A stretch of DNA of 64,000 bases, taken from assembly GCA_001770015.1 (NCBI GenBank), contig MEQB01000064.1, positions 1 to 64,000 on the forward strand. The letters run 5' to 3'. The position numbers and the translations under genes are program-made. This document shows positions 26,922 to 35,224 of the stretch, one piece after another; position 1 is the first letter of the stretch; every line of letters starts with the position of its first letter. This DNA is from Bdellovibrionales bacterium RIFOXYC1_FULL_37_79. Lineage in GTDB: Bacteria; Bdellovibrionota; Bacteriovoracia; Bacteriovoracales; Bacteriovoracaceae. Below the pieces are notes generated by a model. That model did no database searches and was not told where the DNA came from. It saw only the letters and a list, made by a program, of their open reading frames with translations.

Positions 26922-28691
26922 TTGCCGAGTCATGATTATTATGAAGCTGAAGTCGAGTGTCGGTCAGGTTGTCCGGTGAAAACCGATGCGAGAGGTTATC
27001 TGATCGCAACCTATAAGGGGGATTATCTCACGGGATATCAAATTTCCAGAGCAACCAATCCTTTTGCATCCATTTGTGGAAAAGTATGTGGAGCTCCCTG
27101 TGAGGCTGCCTGTCGCAGAAAAAAAGTTGATGAGACATTGTCTATCAGAAACGTCAAAGGTTTTTTAACCAGTCAATATGGACCGGAATGTGGAGATTTA
27201 TTTACTCCTTTGACCTATTCCACGGTTAGAGGAAGCCATCATCCGTCGCTCACTGGAAAAACGGTGGGCATAATAGGTGGCGGGGTGGCCGGTTATACTT
27301 GTGCCCATGATTTAGCTAGGCTTGGACATAGGGTAACCATTTTTGAAAAAGAATATATCAGTGGTGGAATGCTGGTGCAGGGGGTTCCTTTGAATCGTCT
27401 GTCCAGAGCCGTGGTGCAAAGTGAAATTGATTCCATCTTGCAATACAAACATATTGAAGTTATTCATAACTGCGAAGTTGGAAAAGATATAAGCTTTCAT
27501 GAAATCAAAAATAAATATGATGCTGTTTTTATAGCGGTAGGTTTAGCGGTTGGAAGAATTCTTCCTATGGAAAATGCCAATCATCCAAATGTTTATTCAG
27601 GTCTTAAATTCCTGCTTGATTTTAATTTTCATAGACCCTGGGATCTTTCTAATAAAAAATCAATTGTGATCGGGGGAGGTGATGTGGCCTTGGATGTGGC
27701 CAGATCTGCACTTCGCTGTAAATCCCCTTTGGTAGAACTTTGTTGTGTAGAAAGGGAGCATTTAGGAGAAATGCGAGGATCCAGGGATGAAAGAGAAGGT
27801 GGGCGTAGAGAGGGGGTTATCATTAATGATGGCTGGGGACCTTTGAAATTCGAGATTGTTGATGGGAAAATGAAAGGGTTGTGGGTGCAAAAAGTTAAGC
27901 GGGTTATGGATGATCAAGGTCGGTTTAATCCAGAGTACTTTGATGATAAAAGATTATTGGAAGGGGATTGTGTGTTTATGGCAGTTGGGCAAACCAGTGA
28001 TCTAAATTTTTTAGACCAATCTGGGGTTGAAATTGACAGAGGCATCATCAAGAACGATAAAATTACCCGTGCTACCAATTTGGAAGGGGTTTATGTCGGG
28101 GGAGATGTGGCGCTGGGACCTAAACTTTTTATTGATGGTATTCAAAGCGGGTCAGAAGCGGCCCTTGCCATCGATGCTTATCTTACTAAAACCGCTTTAA
28201 AGCAACCATATCGCATACTTCAATTCAGTGAAATTGAAGACTATGATAGAAGTAATCACTATCTGTTGCGGCCTAAAATTGACCGGGAAGAGTTATATGT
28301 TAATGTCGTAACTGATCCACAGAAAAATTCTACGGTGGAATATCCGGAGGAAATCGCTAAAAATGAAGGAGCTCGCTGCTTAGAATGTCACATCCATCCT
28401 ACTTTTGAGGGGTCGATTTGTATTCTTTGCGGAGGATGTGTGGATGTTTGCCCTAGCTATTGTTTAAGTATGAAAAGCATTGATCGAATAATGGGTGGTG
28501 CAGAGGTGGAGTTTTTACTTGACCAGGAATTTGGAAAAGGAGAAAGAAAAACAAAAAAGGGATCGGTTATGCTTTTTGACCCGCTAAAATGTATCAGATG
28601 CGGAATGTGCGCTATCAAATGCCCTACAGGCTCTTGTAAGATGAGTGTTAATAGCTTTAACGATGTGTATATTGAGAGCGTTGTAAAATGA
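26922..28691 (+). CDS. GltD-like FAD/NAD(P) FeS oxidoreductase with extra ferredoxin domain
   Basis: A 589-residue protein. An N-terminal Cys-rich segment (CRSGCPV, CGKVCGAPCEAAC) is the FeS region of glutamate-synthase small-subunit-like enzymes. Then come FAD motif GIIGGGVAGYTCAHDLA, NAD(P) motif SIVIGGGDVALDVARSALR, a TNLEGVYVGGDVALGP flavin end and a C-terminal two-cluster ferredoxin (CILCGGCVDVCP, CIRCGMCAIKCP). The start is uncertain: TTG 26922 has no strong ribosome site and the frame is open further upstream. It overlaps ccoS (ATGA) and opens the bc/cbb3 respiratory locus, so a role as electron donor or in FeS/respiratory supply is inferred. Confidence 0.82.
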   Translation: MPSHDYYEAEVECRSGCPVKTDARGYLIATYKGDYLTGYQISRATNPFASICGKVCGAPCEAACRRKKVDETLSIRNVKGFLTSQYGPECGDLFTPLTYSTVRGSHHPSLTGKTVGIIGGGVAGYTCAHDLARLGHRVTIFEKEYISGGMLVQGVPLNRLSRAVVQSEIDSILQYKHIEVIHNCEVGKDISFHEIKNKYDAVFIAVGLAVGRILPMENANHPNVYSGLKFLLDFNFHRPWDLSNKKSIVIGGGDVALDVARSALRCKSPLVELCCVEREHLGEMRGSRDEREGGRREGVIINDGWGPLKFEIVDGKMKGLWVQKVKRVMDDQGRFNPEYFDDKRLLEGDCVFMAVGQTSDLNFLDQSGVEIDRGIIKNDKITRATNLEGVYVGGDVALGPKLFIDGIQSGSEAALAIDAYLTKTALKQPYRILQFSEIEDYDRSNHYLLRPKIDREELYVNVVTDPQKNSTVEYPEEIAKNEGARCLECHIHPTFEGSICILCGGCVDVCPSYCLSMKSIDRIMGGAEVEFLLDQEFGKGERKTKKGSVMLFDPLKCIRCGMCAIKCPTGSCKMSVNSFNDVYIESVVK

Positions 28692-28855
28692 TCTTAACTA
28701 TTATAATCACTCTCTTCTTGACGTTATTGCTTGGATTTTTTTTCTTCTTACTTTTTTGTTGGGCCGTAAAAGATGGACAATACACGGATACTGAAGAAGC
28801 CAAATATTTAATGTTTCGTGAGCCGGAAGATATTATAGAGAAAAATAATAAGTAG
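28688..28855 (+). CDS. ccoS: CcoS, cbb3 oxidase maturation protein
   Basis: A 55-residue protein too short for most gene finders. It has one N-terminal membrane segment (TLLLGFFFFLLFCWAV) followed by KDGQYTDTEEAKYLMF, which matches the CcoS hallmark (WAVksGQfdD.e..a..mL). CcoS is needed to insert cofactors into cbb3 oxidase. ATG overlaps the preceding stop (ATGA). Position before Rieske and cytochrome b, not next to ccoI, is unusual. Confidence 0.85.
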   Translation: MILTIIITLFLTLLLGFFFFLLFCWAVKDGQYTDTEEAKYLMFREPEDIIEKNNK

Positions 28856-28869
28856 GTTGGAATTAAAAA

Positions 28870-29349
28870 ATGGAAAATAAAGAAAATAAAGAAAATAAAA
28901 AAATGGATCGTCGGGAATTTATGGTCAATTCGGCGGTGTTTGGATTGCTGGGCGCTTTATTCGCTGTCGGATCAGGTGCGGTTTATAAATTTTTAAAGCC
29001 AGTGGTCAGTTATCAAACACCCAAGAAATTTAGATTAAATATTAAAGACCTTCCTCCCGTTGGTGACGAACTCATCTTTCAGGAACAAAAAACGCTTGTT
29101 CGAAGAAAAAGTTTATCTGAAGTGGCAGCCATTTCGCTGGTTTGTACTCATCTTGGATGTATAGTTAACAAAGTGGCCACGGGTTTTTTGTGTCCTTGTC
29201 ATGGTTCACAATATGATAACGAGGGATTGGTGGTGGGAGGTCCTGCTCCGAAAACACTATCCTGGCATTTTATCAAAGTGATTCCTGGAAATCAGATAGA
29301 AATTGACACGGGTACCTCACTTGCAGAAAATACATTTTTTAAAATCTAA
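28870..29349 (+). CDS. Rieske [2Fe-2S] protein of the cytochrome bc complex
   Basis: A 159-residue membrane-anchored Rieske protein. The N-terminus carries [19 protein letters not shown], a Tat-like RR motif and a hydrophobic anchor. The cluster motifs are CTHLGC (first Cys-His pair and disulfide Cys) and CPCHGSQYD (second pair), followed by GGPAPKTL. A ninefold-base repeat encodes ENKENKENK before MDRREF, so the start may be at ATG 28903 instead of 28870. Next gene, cytochrome b, begins 7 bp after the stop. It should pass electrons from quinol at cytochrome b to the downstream cytochrome c. Confidence 0.95.
   Translation: MENKENKENKKMDRREFMVNSAVFGLLGALFAVGSGAVYKFLKPVVSYQTPKKFRLNIKDLPPVGDELIFQEQKTLVRRKSLSEVAAISLVCTHLGCIVNKVATGFLCPCHGSQYDNEGLVVGGPAPKTLSWHFIKVIPGNQIEIDTGTSLAENTFFKI
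28873..28899 (+). repeat. 9-bp tandem repeat (GAAAATAAA)x3
   Basis: Three perfect in-frame copies encode ENK-ENK-ENK at the start of the Rieske protein. Copy number change would not disturb the frame. Confidence 0.85.
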
Positions 29350-29355
29350 GAGGGT

Positions 29356-30690
29356 ATGATGAAAGAGCTTATACAGTTATATTTAAAAAAGGTCTATTAT
29401 ACTGTCATGAGACACGGATTTGATAAAACCGGTTTAACCAAATCTAAAATTATTTTCAGTAATCTTTTTTTACATATCCATCCGGTAAAAGTACATCGCC
29501 GGTCACTCATGTTTAAGACCACCATGGGACTCGGGGTGATGTCTCTGGCGCTGTTTATTATTTTGACCATTACTGGTGTTCTTATAATGTTTCATTATGT
29601 TCCTTCAATTGCACTAGGTCCTGACAATCTTCCGGATGCTTATGGACGCATGCTTAATTTAAGGAGCAATTTGTTCTGGGGAGGATTTATCCGGAATATG
29701 CACAGATGGTCAGCTCATGCCATGGTTGCTGTGGTTGCTATGCATATGCTTAGAGTTTTTTTGACGGGGTCATACCGGAATGGAAGAGAATTTAATTGGG
29801 TCATAGGGGTTATTTTGGGGTTATTAACGATCTTGCTCTCTTATACCGGATATCTGCTGCCTTGGGATCAATTGGCGTACTGGGGAGTCAAGGTCGGAAC
29901 CGAAATCGCCAAGATTGCTCCCGGGGGTGATCTGATCAGAGGGATTTTGCTGGGGGATAATGATGTTGGTCAGGAGGCATTGCTGCGTTTTTATGTTCTT
30001 CATGTGGCGGTTTTACCAATCATCATTTCCATCTTTATTGCAATTCATTTGTTTCGCATTAGAAAGGATGGTGGGCTTGGCAGACCTGCAGATACCAGCC
30101 AGGAAAAATTAATACCTGTAAGTGACTGCGGCAGAGTGGAGAATAATTCTTTTTTCAAAAGTTGCCGGTCATACCAATTGGTGGAGTTTGTAGAAGGAAC
30201 TGAACCCAAAGTCAATGAAGAGGTCGAGCAAATGGTTTTCGCATGGCCTAAACTTATTGTCAGGGAAATAATTGTAACACTATTGATTACCGTATTGATG
30301 GTGATCTTTTCAATTATGTTTGATGCAGGCCTGGAAGGACCTGCTGATCCCAATCACCCAACCAACCCGTCTAAAGCCCCTTGGTATTTTTTAGGATTAC
30401 AAGAACTGGTAAGCTATCATGGTTTTATTGGAGGAGTGCTTATTCCAGGCTTATTGGTGGTGCTGGTGGCGTTGGTACCTTATATTGAAATGTTTATTGA
30501 AACGGGGTTGAAGCTCAACCGGAAAATTGTTTCGGGTGTTTGGTTTCATAAAGAGAGATTGCTGGAGAATTCAATCTTTCTTAGTCTTTATATCATTATG
30601 ATTTTTTTAATTATAATGGGTACTTTTTTCAGGGGGGAAAATTGGTCATTTGTTTATCCTTTTGCCATCCAGTCCGGTGGAGGACATTGA
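29356..30690 (+). CDS. Cytochrome b of b6f/bc type (b6 and subunit IV-like domains fused)
   Basis: A 444-residue membrane protein with about eight to nine helices. The heme-binding His pairs are spaced as H-13-H (HRWSAHAMVAVVAMH) and H-14-H (LHVAVLPIIISIFIAIH). The 14-residue second spacing is the b6 pattern, not the bc1 pattern. The subunit IV-like part has NPSKAPWYFLGLQELVSYHG, replacing the PEWY motif. A hydrophilic insert (residues about 240-290) separates the halves. It oxidises quinol and should reduce the Rieske protein. Next gene, a multiheme cytochrome c, begins right after the stop. Confidence 0.95.
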   Translation: MMKELIQLYLKKVYYTVMRHGFDKTGLTKSKIIFSNLFLHIHPVKVHRRSLMFKTTMGLGVMSLALFIILTITGVLIMFHYVPSIALGPDNLPDAYGRMLNLRSNLFWGGFIRNMHRWSAHAMVAVVAMHMLRVFLTGSYRNGREFNWVIGVILGLLTILLSYTGYLLPWDQLAYWGVKVGTEIAKIAPGGDLIRGILLGDNDVGQEALLRFYVLHVAVLPIIISIFIAIHLFRIRKDGGLGRPADTSQEKLIPVSDCGRVENNSFFKSCRSYQLVEFVEGTEPKVNEEVEQMVFAWPKLIVREIIVTLLITVLMVIFSIMFDAGLEGPADPNHPTNPSKAPWYFLGLQELVSYHGFIGGVLIPGLLVVLVALVPYIEMFIETGLKLNRKIVSGVWFHKERLLENSIFLSLYIIMIFLIIMGTFFRGENWSFVYPFAIQSGGGH

Positions 30691-30691
30691 T

Positions 30692-32443
30692 ATGATGAGA
30701 GATTATTGGATATTAGGTATGCTTATGATTCTGGCCACCCTGGGGGTGTCGTTATCCGTGTATAAGGAAATGAGACCGGAGTATATTGCTTATCAAAAAC
30801 AATATTATGAATTGACTGGCGTTAAGCAATATGAATACGAAATAAAACAGTTAAATTTTAATACAGATTCCGGCATATTAATAGATCGCTGTATGACCTG
30901 TCATTTGGGAGCAACCAACCCTGCTGCCAGTCACTTTCCGGTTCCGTTGAATTTTCATAAAGCCATCGTGAGCGATAATCAAGACCATCATAATTTTGAT
31001 AAAATCGGGTGTGTGGTGTGCCACGATGGGAATGGTCGAGGACTGGGTAAAGTCGATGCCCATGGTGATTATCATGATTGGCATTCTCCCATACTTAAGG
31101 GGAAAATGGTGCAGGCTAATTGTTCCAGATGTCATGAAACGACGGTTAATGATCTTGCGGGAGCGGTCAATTTCAACCGAGGAAAAAAGCTTTATTTTGC
31201 AAGGGCATGCTGGGCCTGTCATACCATTATGGGGTTGTCCTCGGGTAAAAGTGCACCGGATTTAACTGATGCTGGCGCTAAATTTTCAGTTGAATATTTA
31301 AAAGAATCAATTGTTGATCCCACCGCCAATTCCAGTATTTCCAAAATGCCAAAATTTTCATGGGTCACCCGGACCGATGATGTAAATGATTTAACGATCT
31401 TTTTAAAGGGGCAACGTGCTAATCGATTGAAAGATAATAAAAAGGCTCCCGTGGAATATAAAAGAGCCGATTTGGATTTTTTGAATATAACTTCTTCCAG
31501 TGCGAGCCTGGGGAAGGAAATATTTTGGGGAATCTCAAAAGATGGAATAAATACGAGAGGTGGTTGCATTAATTGTCATTCCATTAGAAATGATAAAGGC
31601 GAGTTACAAGGTGGCCATAACGCTCCCGAGCTGACTTTCGTTGCCCGCTCACGTACGAAAGCTTTTATTATAGAACATATCAAAAATCCAAAAAAACATG
31701 TGCCAGACACGATTATGCCATCCTTTGCCAGCTTAAGTGACCAGGCGATCGATTCATTATATAAATTTCTGGATAGTTTTGAATTTTCCTTAACCGGTGA
31801 AGAAAAATATTCCGATATTCATATATATAAGACATATTGTAGTGGCTGCCACGGTGAAAAGCTGGATGGGAGAGGACCGCGATATGCCTTACTTGATCCG
31901 CTTCCCAGGGATTTCACTAAATTTCAATTTATCAAATCCTATCAAGAAAGGTTTGCCAGCTCTATAAAAAAAGGTGTCCCTGGAACGGCCATGAGTTCAT
32001 GGGAGAATGTGCTGGATGAAAAACAAATTCATTTGGTTAAAAATTATATAATCAAAATGGCGGGAGCTTTAAAGGATTCTTATAAAAGATTGAATATTGA
32101 ATTACCTTCAGTTAATGCCAAAGATCGAAAACCACCTTACGCTGCCTTAGTCCCGGGTGATTTTCAAAAAGGGAAAATTGTTTTTCAAAGATATTGCACT
32201 TCTTGCCATGGCAAACTTGCCAACGGGAAAGGTCCTAATGCCTATTTTTTGGTTCATCCACTTCCTAGAAATTTACTTAATACGGAGTTTATGAATCAGC
32301 CTGCAGTTGATGATAAAAGGCTTTATCAATCCATCATGCTGGGAGTGGCCGGTACTTCCATGCCACCCCATGATTTTTTGCCTGATCAAAGCATTTTAGA
32401 TTTGATTGAATATATTAAACAATTAAATAAAGTACAGGAATAA
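30692..32443 (+). CDS. Membrane-anchored heptaheme cytochrome c
   Basis: A 583-residue protein with an N-terminal membrane anchor (WILGMLMILATLGVSLS) and seven CxxCH heme sites: CMTCH, CVVCH, CSRCH, CWACH, CINCH, CSGCH and CTSCH. The last two lie in GxxYCxxCHG-type class I domains resembling CcoP (YCSGCHGEKLDGRG and YCTSCHGKLANGKG). GGAGGA stands before ATG 30692; an upstream in-frame codon at 30650 is inside cytochrome b and is rejected. Lying between cytochrome b and ccoN, it could replace both cytochrome c1 and CcoP, linking the two complexes. This is inference from context and heme content. Confidence 0.94.
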   Translation: MMRDYWILGMLMILATLGVSLSVYKEMRPEYIAYQKQYYELTGVKQYEYEIKQLNFNTDSGILIDRCMTCHLGATNPAASHFPVPLNFHKAIVSDNQDHHNFDKIGCVVCHDGNGRGLGKVDAHGDYHDWHSPILKGKMVQANCSRCHETTVNDLAGAVNFNRGKKLYFARACWACHTIMGLSSGKSAPDLTDAGAKFSVEYLKESIVDPTANSSISKMPKFSWVTRTDDVNDLTIFLKGQRANRLKDNKKAPVEYKRADLDFLNITSSSASLGKEIFWGISKDGINTRGGCINCHSIRNDKGELQGGHNAPELTFVARSRTKAFIIEHIKNPKKHVPDTIMPSFASLSDQAIDSLYKFLDSFEFSLTGEEKYSDIHIYKTYCSGCHGEKLDGRGPRYALLDPLPRDFTKFQFIKSYQERFASSIKKGVPGTAMSSWENVLDEKQIHLVKNYIIKMAGALKDSYKRLNIELPSVNAKDRKPPYAALVPGDFQKGKIVFQRYCTSCHGKLANGKGPNAYFLVHPLPRNLLNTEFMNQPAVDDKRLYQSIMLGVAGTSMPPHDFLPDQSILDLIEYIKQLNKVQE

Positions 32444-32446
32444 ACT

Positions 32447-33802
32447 ATGAGACCCAATACTGCCTCTAAATTGCTTATAATATGCTCCTTGTTTTATTTG
32501 ATTATTGGCGTGAGCCTCGGGTTTGTTACGGCCATGAAACTGTTATGGCCGACCGTCGGGGAGATCGAGATCTTAACTTTTGGAAGGATCAGATCAGTGC
32601 ATACCAACCTGGTTATGTTTGGTTGGCTTCTCCAGGCGGGCATGGGACTTATTTTTTTTATTTTACCAAAACTTTTACATAATAAACTGTTTTCAGAAAA
32701 ACTCGGTGTTGCCACTTGCGTTTTATTTAATATTGCAACTCTTGGTAGCGCCCTATTTATTTTTGCCGGGAAGATGAAAAATATTGAATATGGCGAGATT
32801 CCGATACCTTTTGATTATTTGACGGTGGTATGTTGGATCATGTTTGCGATCAATGTTTTTGGTACGGTGATAAACCGGAATGTTAAATATCTGTATGTAA
32901 GTGTTTGGTACATTATAGGTACGGTTATTTGGACTTCATTTGTTTATATCACTGGAAATATCATCACTCAGTTACCGTTTATTACCGGAATAAACCAGGC
33001 CAATTTAACCTGGTTTTATGTTCACAATGCCGTAGGATTGATTTTTACCCCAATGGGGGTGGCGATAGCTTATTACATTATTCCAAAATCTTTAAATACC
33101 CCGCTTCATTCCCATAAATTATCATTGATCGGCTTTTGGGTGATCTCGTTTGTCTACGTGTGGACAGGTGCCCATCATATGATTCATGGGCCGATTTCTT
33201 ATTGGCTGCAAACGGTGGCGATTTTGTTTTCCTGGAGCTTGATTATTCCGGTGGTGGCGGTGATCACGAATTTTTTGGGAACTTACCTGGCCACTGCCAA
33301 AGATAAAAGGTATTTGGGGCCTATTCCCAAATTTATGTATATGGGAACCATCTTTTATTTATTAACTTGCCTACAAGGTCCTTTTCAAGCAATCAGAACC
33401 GTTAATATTATCACCAGTAAAAATGATTGGGTGGTCGGGCATGCTCATATGGCATTGTTGGGTGCTTTTACTTTTTTTGCAGTGGGAGGGATATACCATG
33501 TGCTGCCTAGAATTATTGGTCGCAAGCTATATTCTGAAAAGCTTGGCAATATTCAGTTTTGGATCATGACTTTGGCGAGTATTTTATTCTTTGGTATTTT
33601 GTGGGTCGGTGGAGTGGTGCAAGGATATTTTTGGCATAATTTGAATGGAACTTTTTTAGAGATATTAAAAATGATGAAGCCATATCACACCATACGGTTT
33701 GTTTCTGGAAGCTTGCTGGTGGTGGGGATTATTATTTTTCTTTATAATATTATGGAGACTCTGTGGGGAAAGGCCCAGGAATTGAAGGACGTTGAGGTAT
33801 AA
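32447..33802 (+). CDS. ccoN: cbb3-type cytochrome c oxidase subunit I (CcoN)
   Basis: A 451-residue polytopic heme-copper oxidase catalytic subunit. Heme and Cu ligands appear as RSVHTNLVMFGW, FYVHNAVGLIF, WTGAHHMIHGP (Cu-B His pair) and VGHAHMALLGAF, with YHVLPR near the C-terminal helices. PKSLNTPLHSHKLSLIGFW is a CcoN-like stretch. The protein is slightly shorter than the usual 470-500 residues. It begins 3 bp after the heptaheme gene and abuts ccoO, so all are co-transcribed. Terminal oxygen reduction under low oxygen is the family role. Confidence 0.95.
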   Translation: MRPNTASKLLIICSLFYLIIGVSLGFVTAMKLLWPTVGEIEILTFGRIRSVHTNLVMFGWLLQAGMGLIFFILPKLLHNKLFSEKLGVATCVLFNIATLGSALFIFAGKMKNIEYGEIPIPFDYLTVVCWIMFAINVFGTVINRNVKYLYVSVWYIIGTVIWTSFVYITGNIITQLPFITGINQANLTWFYVHNAVGLIFTPMGVAIAYYIIPKSLNTPLHSHKLSLIGFWVISFVYVWTGAHHMIHGPISYWLQTVAILFSWSLIIPVVAVITNFLGTYLATAKDKRYLGPIPKFMYMGTIFYLLTCLQGPFQAIRTVNIITSKNDWVVGHAHMALLGAFTFFAVGGIYHVLPRIIGRKLYSEKLGNIQFWIMTLASILFFGILWVGGVVQGYFWHNLNGTFLEILKMMKPYHTIRFVSGSLLVVGIIIFLYNIMETLWGKAQELKDVEV

Positions 33803-33803
33803 C

Positions 33804-34391
33804 ATGAAGAAACCGGCCTTTGAAAAAAATTTATTTTTACTTGGTATGGGGGCTTTTTTGGTTTTTTCAGTGGGAGCTATTTTAACTACCATTATACCCC
33901 CCTTGGTGGATCATACTTTCTATCAATCCCCTTACCCAGTTCATACTTACACTGCCAGTGAATTAAATGGAATGAAAATATACCAGGCCAATGGGTGTGT
34001 GTACTGTCATACTCAGCAGATCAGGAATCTTAAAGAGGATCAGGTCAGATTTGGATGGAGACTGGTGGAAGCTCCCGTAAGTCAATCATGGGAATATGTA
34101 AATGATAGATGGCATTTCCTTGGTACCAAAAGAACCGGACCCGATCTTGCCCGGGTTGGGGGTAAATATGCATCTTCCTGGCACTGGGCCCATTTCAAAG
34201 ATCCAAGGAATATGGGAGAAAAATATCAAACTCAAAATAATCGTTTTCAAGAAGCATCGCTGATGCCGAATTTTTATTTTTTATCAGACGGTCAAATCAA
34301 GGATTTGACTGCTTATTTGCAAACGCTTGGGCGAAATATGAATTGGAGAAAAGGTCAAAGTGGTGAGTATTTAAATGACTACGAAAATTAG
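33804..34391 (+). CDS. ccoO: cbb3-type oxidase monoheme subunit II (CcoO)
   Basis: A 195-residue membrane-anchored monoheme cytochrome c. The anchor is FLLGMGAFLVFSVGAILTTI. The heme site is NGCVYCHTQQIR, and the family's GTKRTGPDLARVGGKY and HFKDPRN plus Met ligand in ASLMPNF are seen. ATG 33804 begins two bases after the ccoN stop. No ccoP gene follows; instead come a small membrane protein, a SafE-like protein and ccoI. The subunit receives electrons from cytochrome c and passes them to CcoN. Confidence 0.96.
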   Translation: MKKPAFEKNLFLLGMGAFLVFSVGAILTTIIPPLVDHTFYQSPYPVHTYTASELNGMKIYQANGCVYCHTQQIRNLKEDQVRFGWRLVEAPVSQSWEYVNDRWHFLGTKRTGPDLARVGGKYASSWHWAHFKDPRNMGEKYQTQNNRFQEASLMPNFYFLSDGQIKDLTAYLQTLGRNMNWRKGQSGEYLNDYEN

Positions 34392-34399
34392 GTGTTGAT

Positions 34400-34552
34400 A
34401 TGAATGAGCAATCAAATAAAAATGAAAAGATGCTGGAAGATACCAGCGAAATTAAAATTGGTAATGCGGATGTTGGAAAATTTAATTTGGTGGTATATTT
34501 TATTATTATTGTGGCCTGTTTAATTTATTTATTTACTCATTTCTCCAAGTAG
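34400..34552 (+). CDS. Small single-span protein in the CcoQ position
   Basis: A 50-residue product whose first 28 residues are charged (MNEQSNKNEKMLEDTSEIKI) and whose end is a membrane span (FNLVVYFIIIVACLIYLFTHF). It sits 8 bp after ccoO and 6 bp before the SafE-like gene. CcoQ is also small, but its span is N-terminal, so this is at best a positional counterpart. Either an assembly factor or a stabilising subunit is possible. Confidence 0.6.
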   Translation: MNEQSNKNEKMLEDTSEIKIGNADVGKFNLVVYFIIIVACLIYLFTHFSK

Positions 34553-34558
34553 GAAAAG

Positions 34559-35224
34559 ATGGATATAGAGACCCCCACCAGTATTATTTATTCCTTGATA
34601 GCGGGAGGATCACTCGGTTTGTTTGCCACTCCTCATTGTTTTGGCATGTGTGGGCCTTTGCATATGGCGATTTGTTTAAAAAACAAGGATAGCGCCGTCA
34701 GATCAATTACCCAGTTTAATTTAGGCAGAATAATCGGTTATACCAGTATTGGTGCGTTACTTGGTCTCTTGGGATCTTTATTACGGACGTATGTTACCAT
34801 CAAGGTTCCAAGCATTGGGGGAATAAAGCCAGGTATGATTATTCCGATTATGGTTATGCTTTATATTTCGATTAGTGCTTTTAGAAAAAAGGGAATTAGC
34901 AGCACTAACAGTGGATGGTGGAGTAATTTTTTTAAGCAAAAAGAAACGGTTTTATTAATACCCTTAGGCTTTTTGGCCAGTCTGCTTCCCTGTGGAATAC
35001 TTTATGTTGCTTTTGGAATTGCGATGGGAACCAGTAGTTTAATTTACGGGGCCAGTTTTATGTTGGCATTTGTACTTACCCAAACCTTTTTCATGGAGAT
35101 TGCGGCCATCGTGGGCAAAGGTATTCACATCCGATATGAAAATGTCTGGAATAAAGTTTTTCCCTGGGTGACTTTGTTGCTTACCATCTTTTATATTTTG
35201 ATGCTTGTAAAAAAGGTTGTATGA
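34559..35224 (+). CDS. SafE/DsbD-like membrane protein linked to cbb3 maturation
   Basis: A 221-residue polytopic protein. It opens with IAGGSLGLFATPHCFGMCGPLHMA, which holds the CxxxC and GxxHCxGMCGP signature of the sulfite-exporter TauE/SafE-like DsbD_2 family. That family is often found beside ccoI and ccoG genes and may supply or reduce thiols or copper for cbb3 assembly. SLLPCGILYVAFGIAMG is the matching second half. It overlaps ccoI by 4 bp (ATGA). Confidence 0.85.
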   Translation: MDIETPTSIIYSLIAGGSLGLFATPHCFGMCGPLHMAICLKNKDSAVRSITQFNLGRIIGYTSIGALLGLLGSLLRTYVTIKVPSIGGIKPGMIIPIMVMLYISISAFRKKGISSTNSGWWSNFFKQKETVLLIPLGFLASLLPCGILYVAFGIAMGTSSLIYGASFMLAFVLTQTFFMEIAAIVGKGIHIRYENVWNKVFPWVTLLLTIFYILMLVKKVV

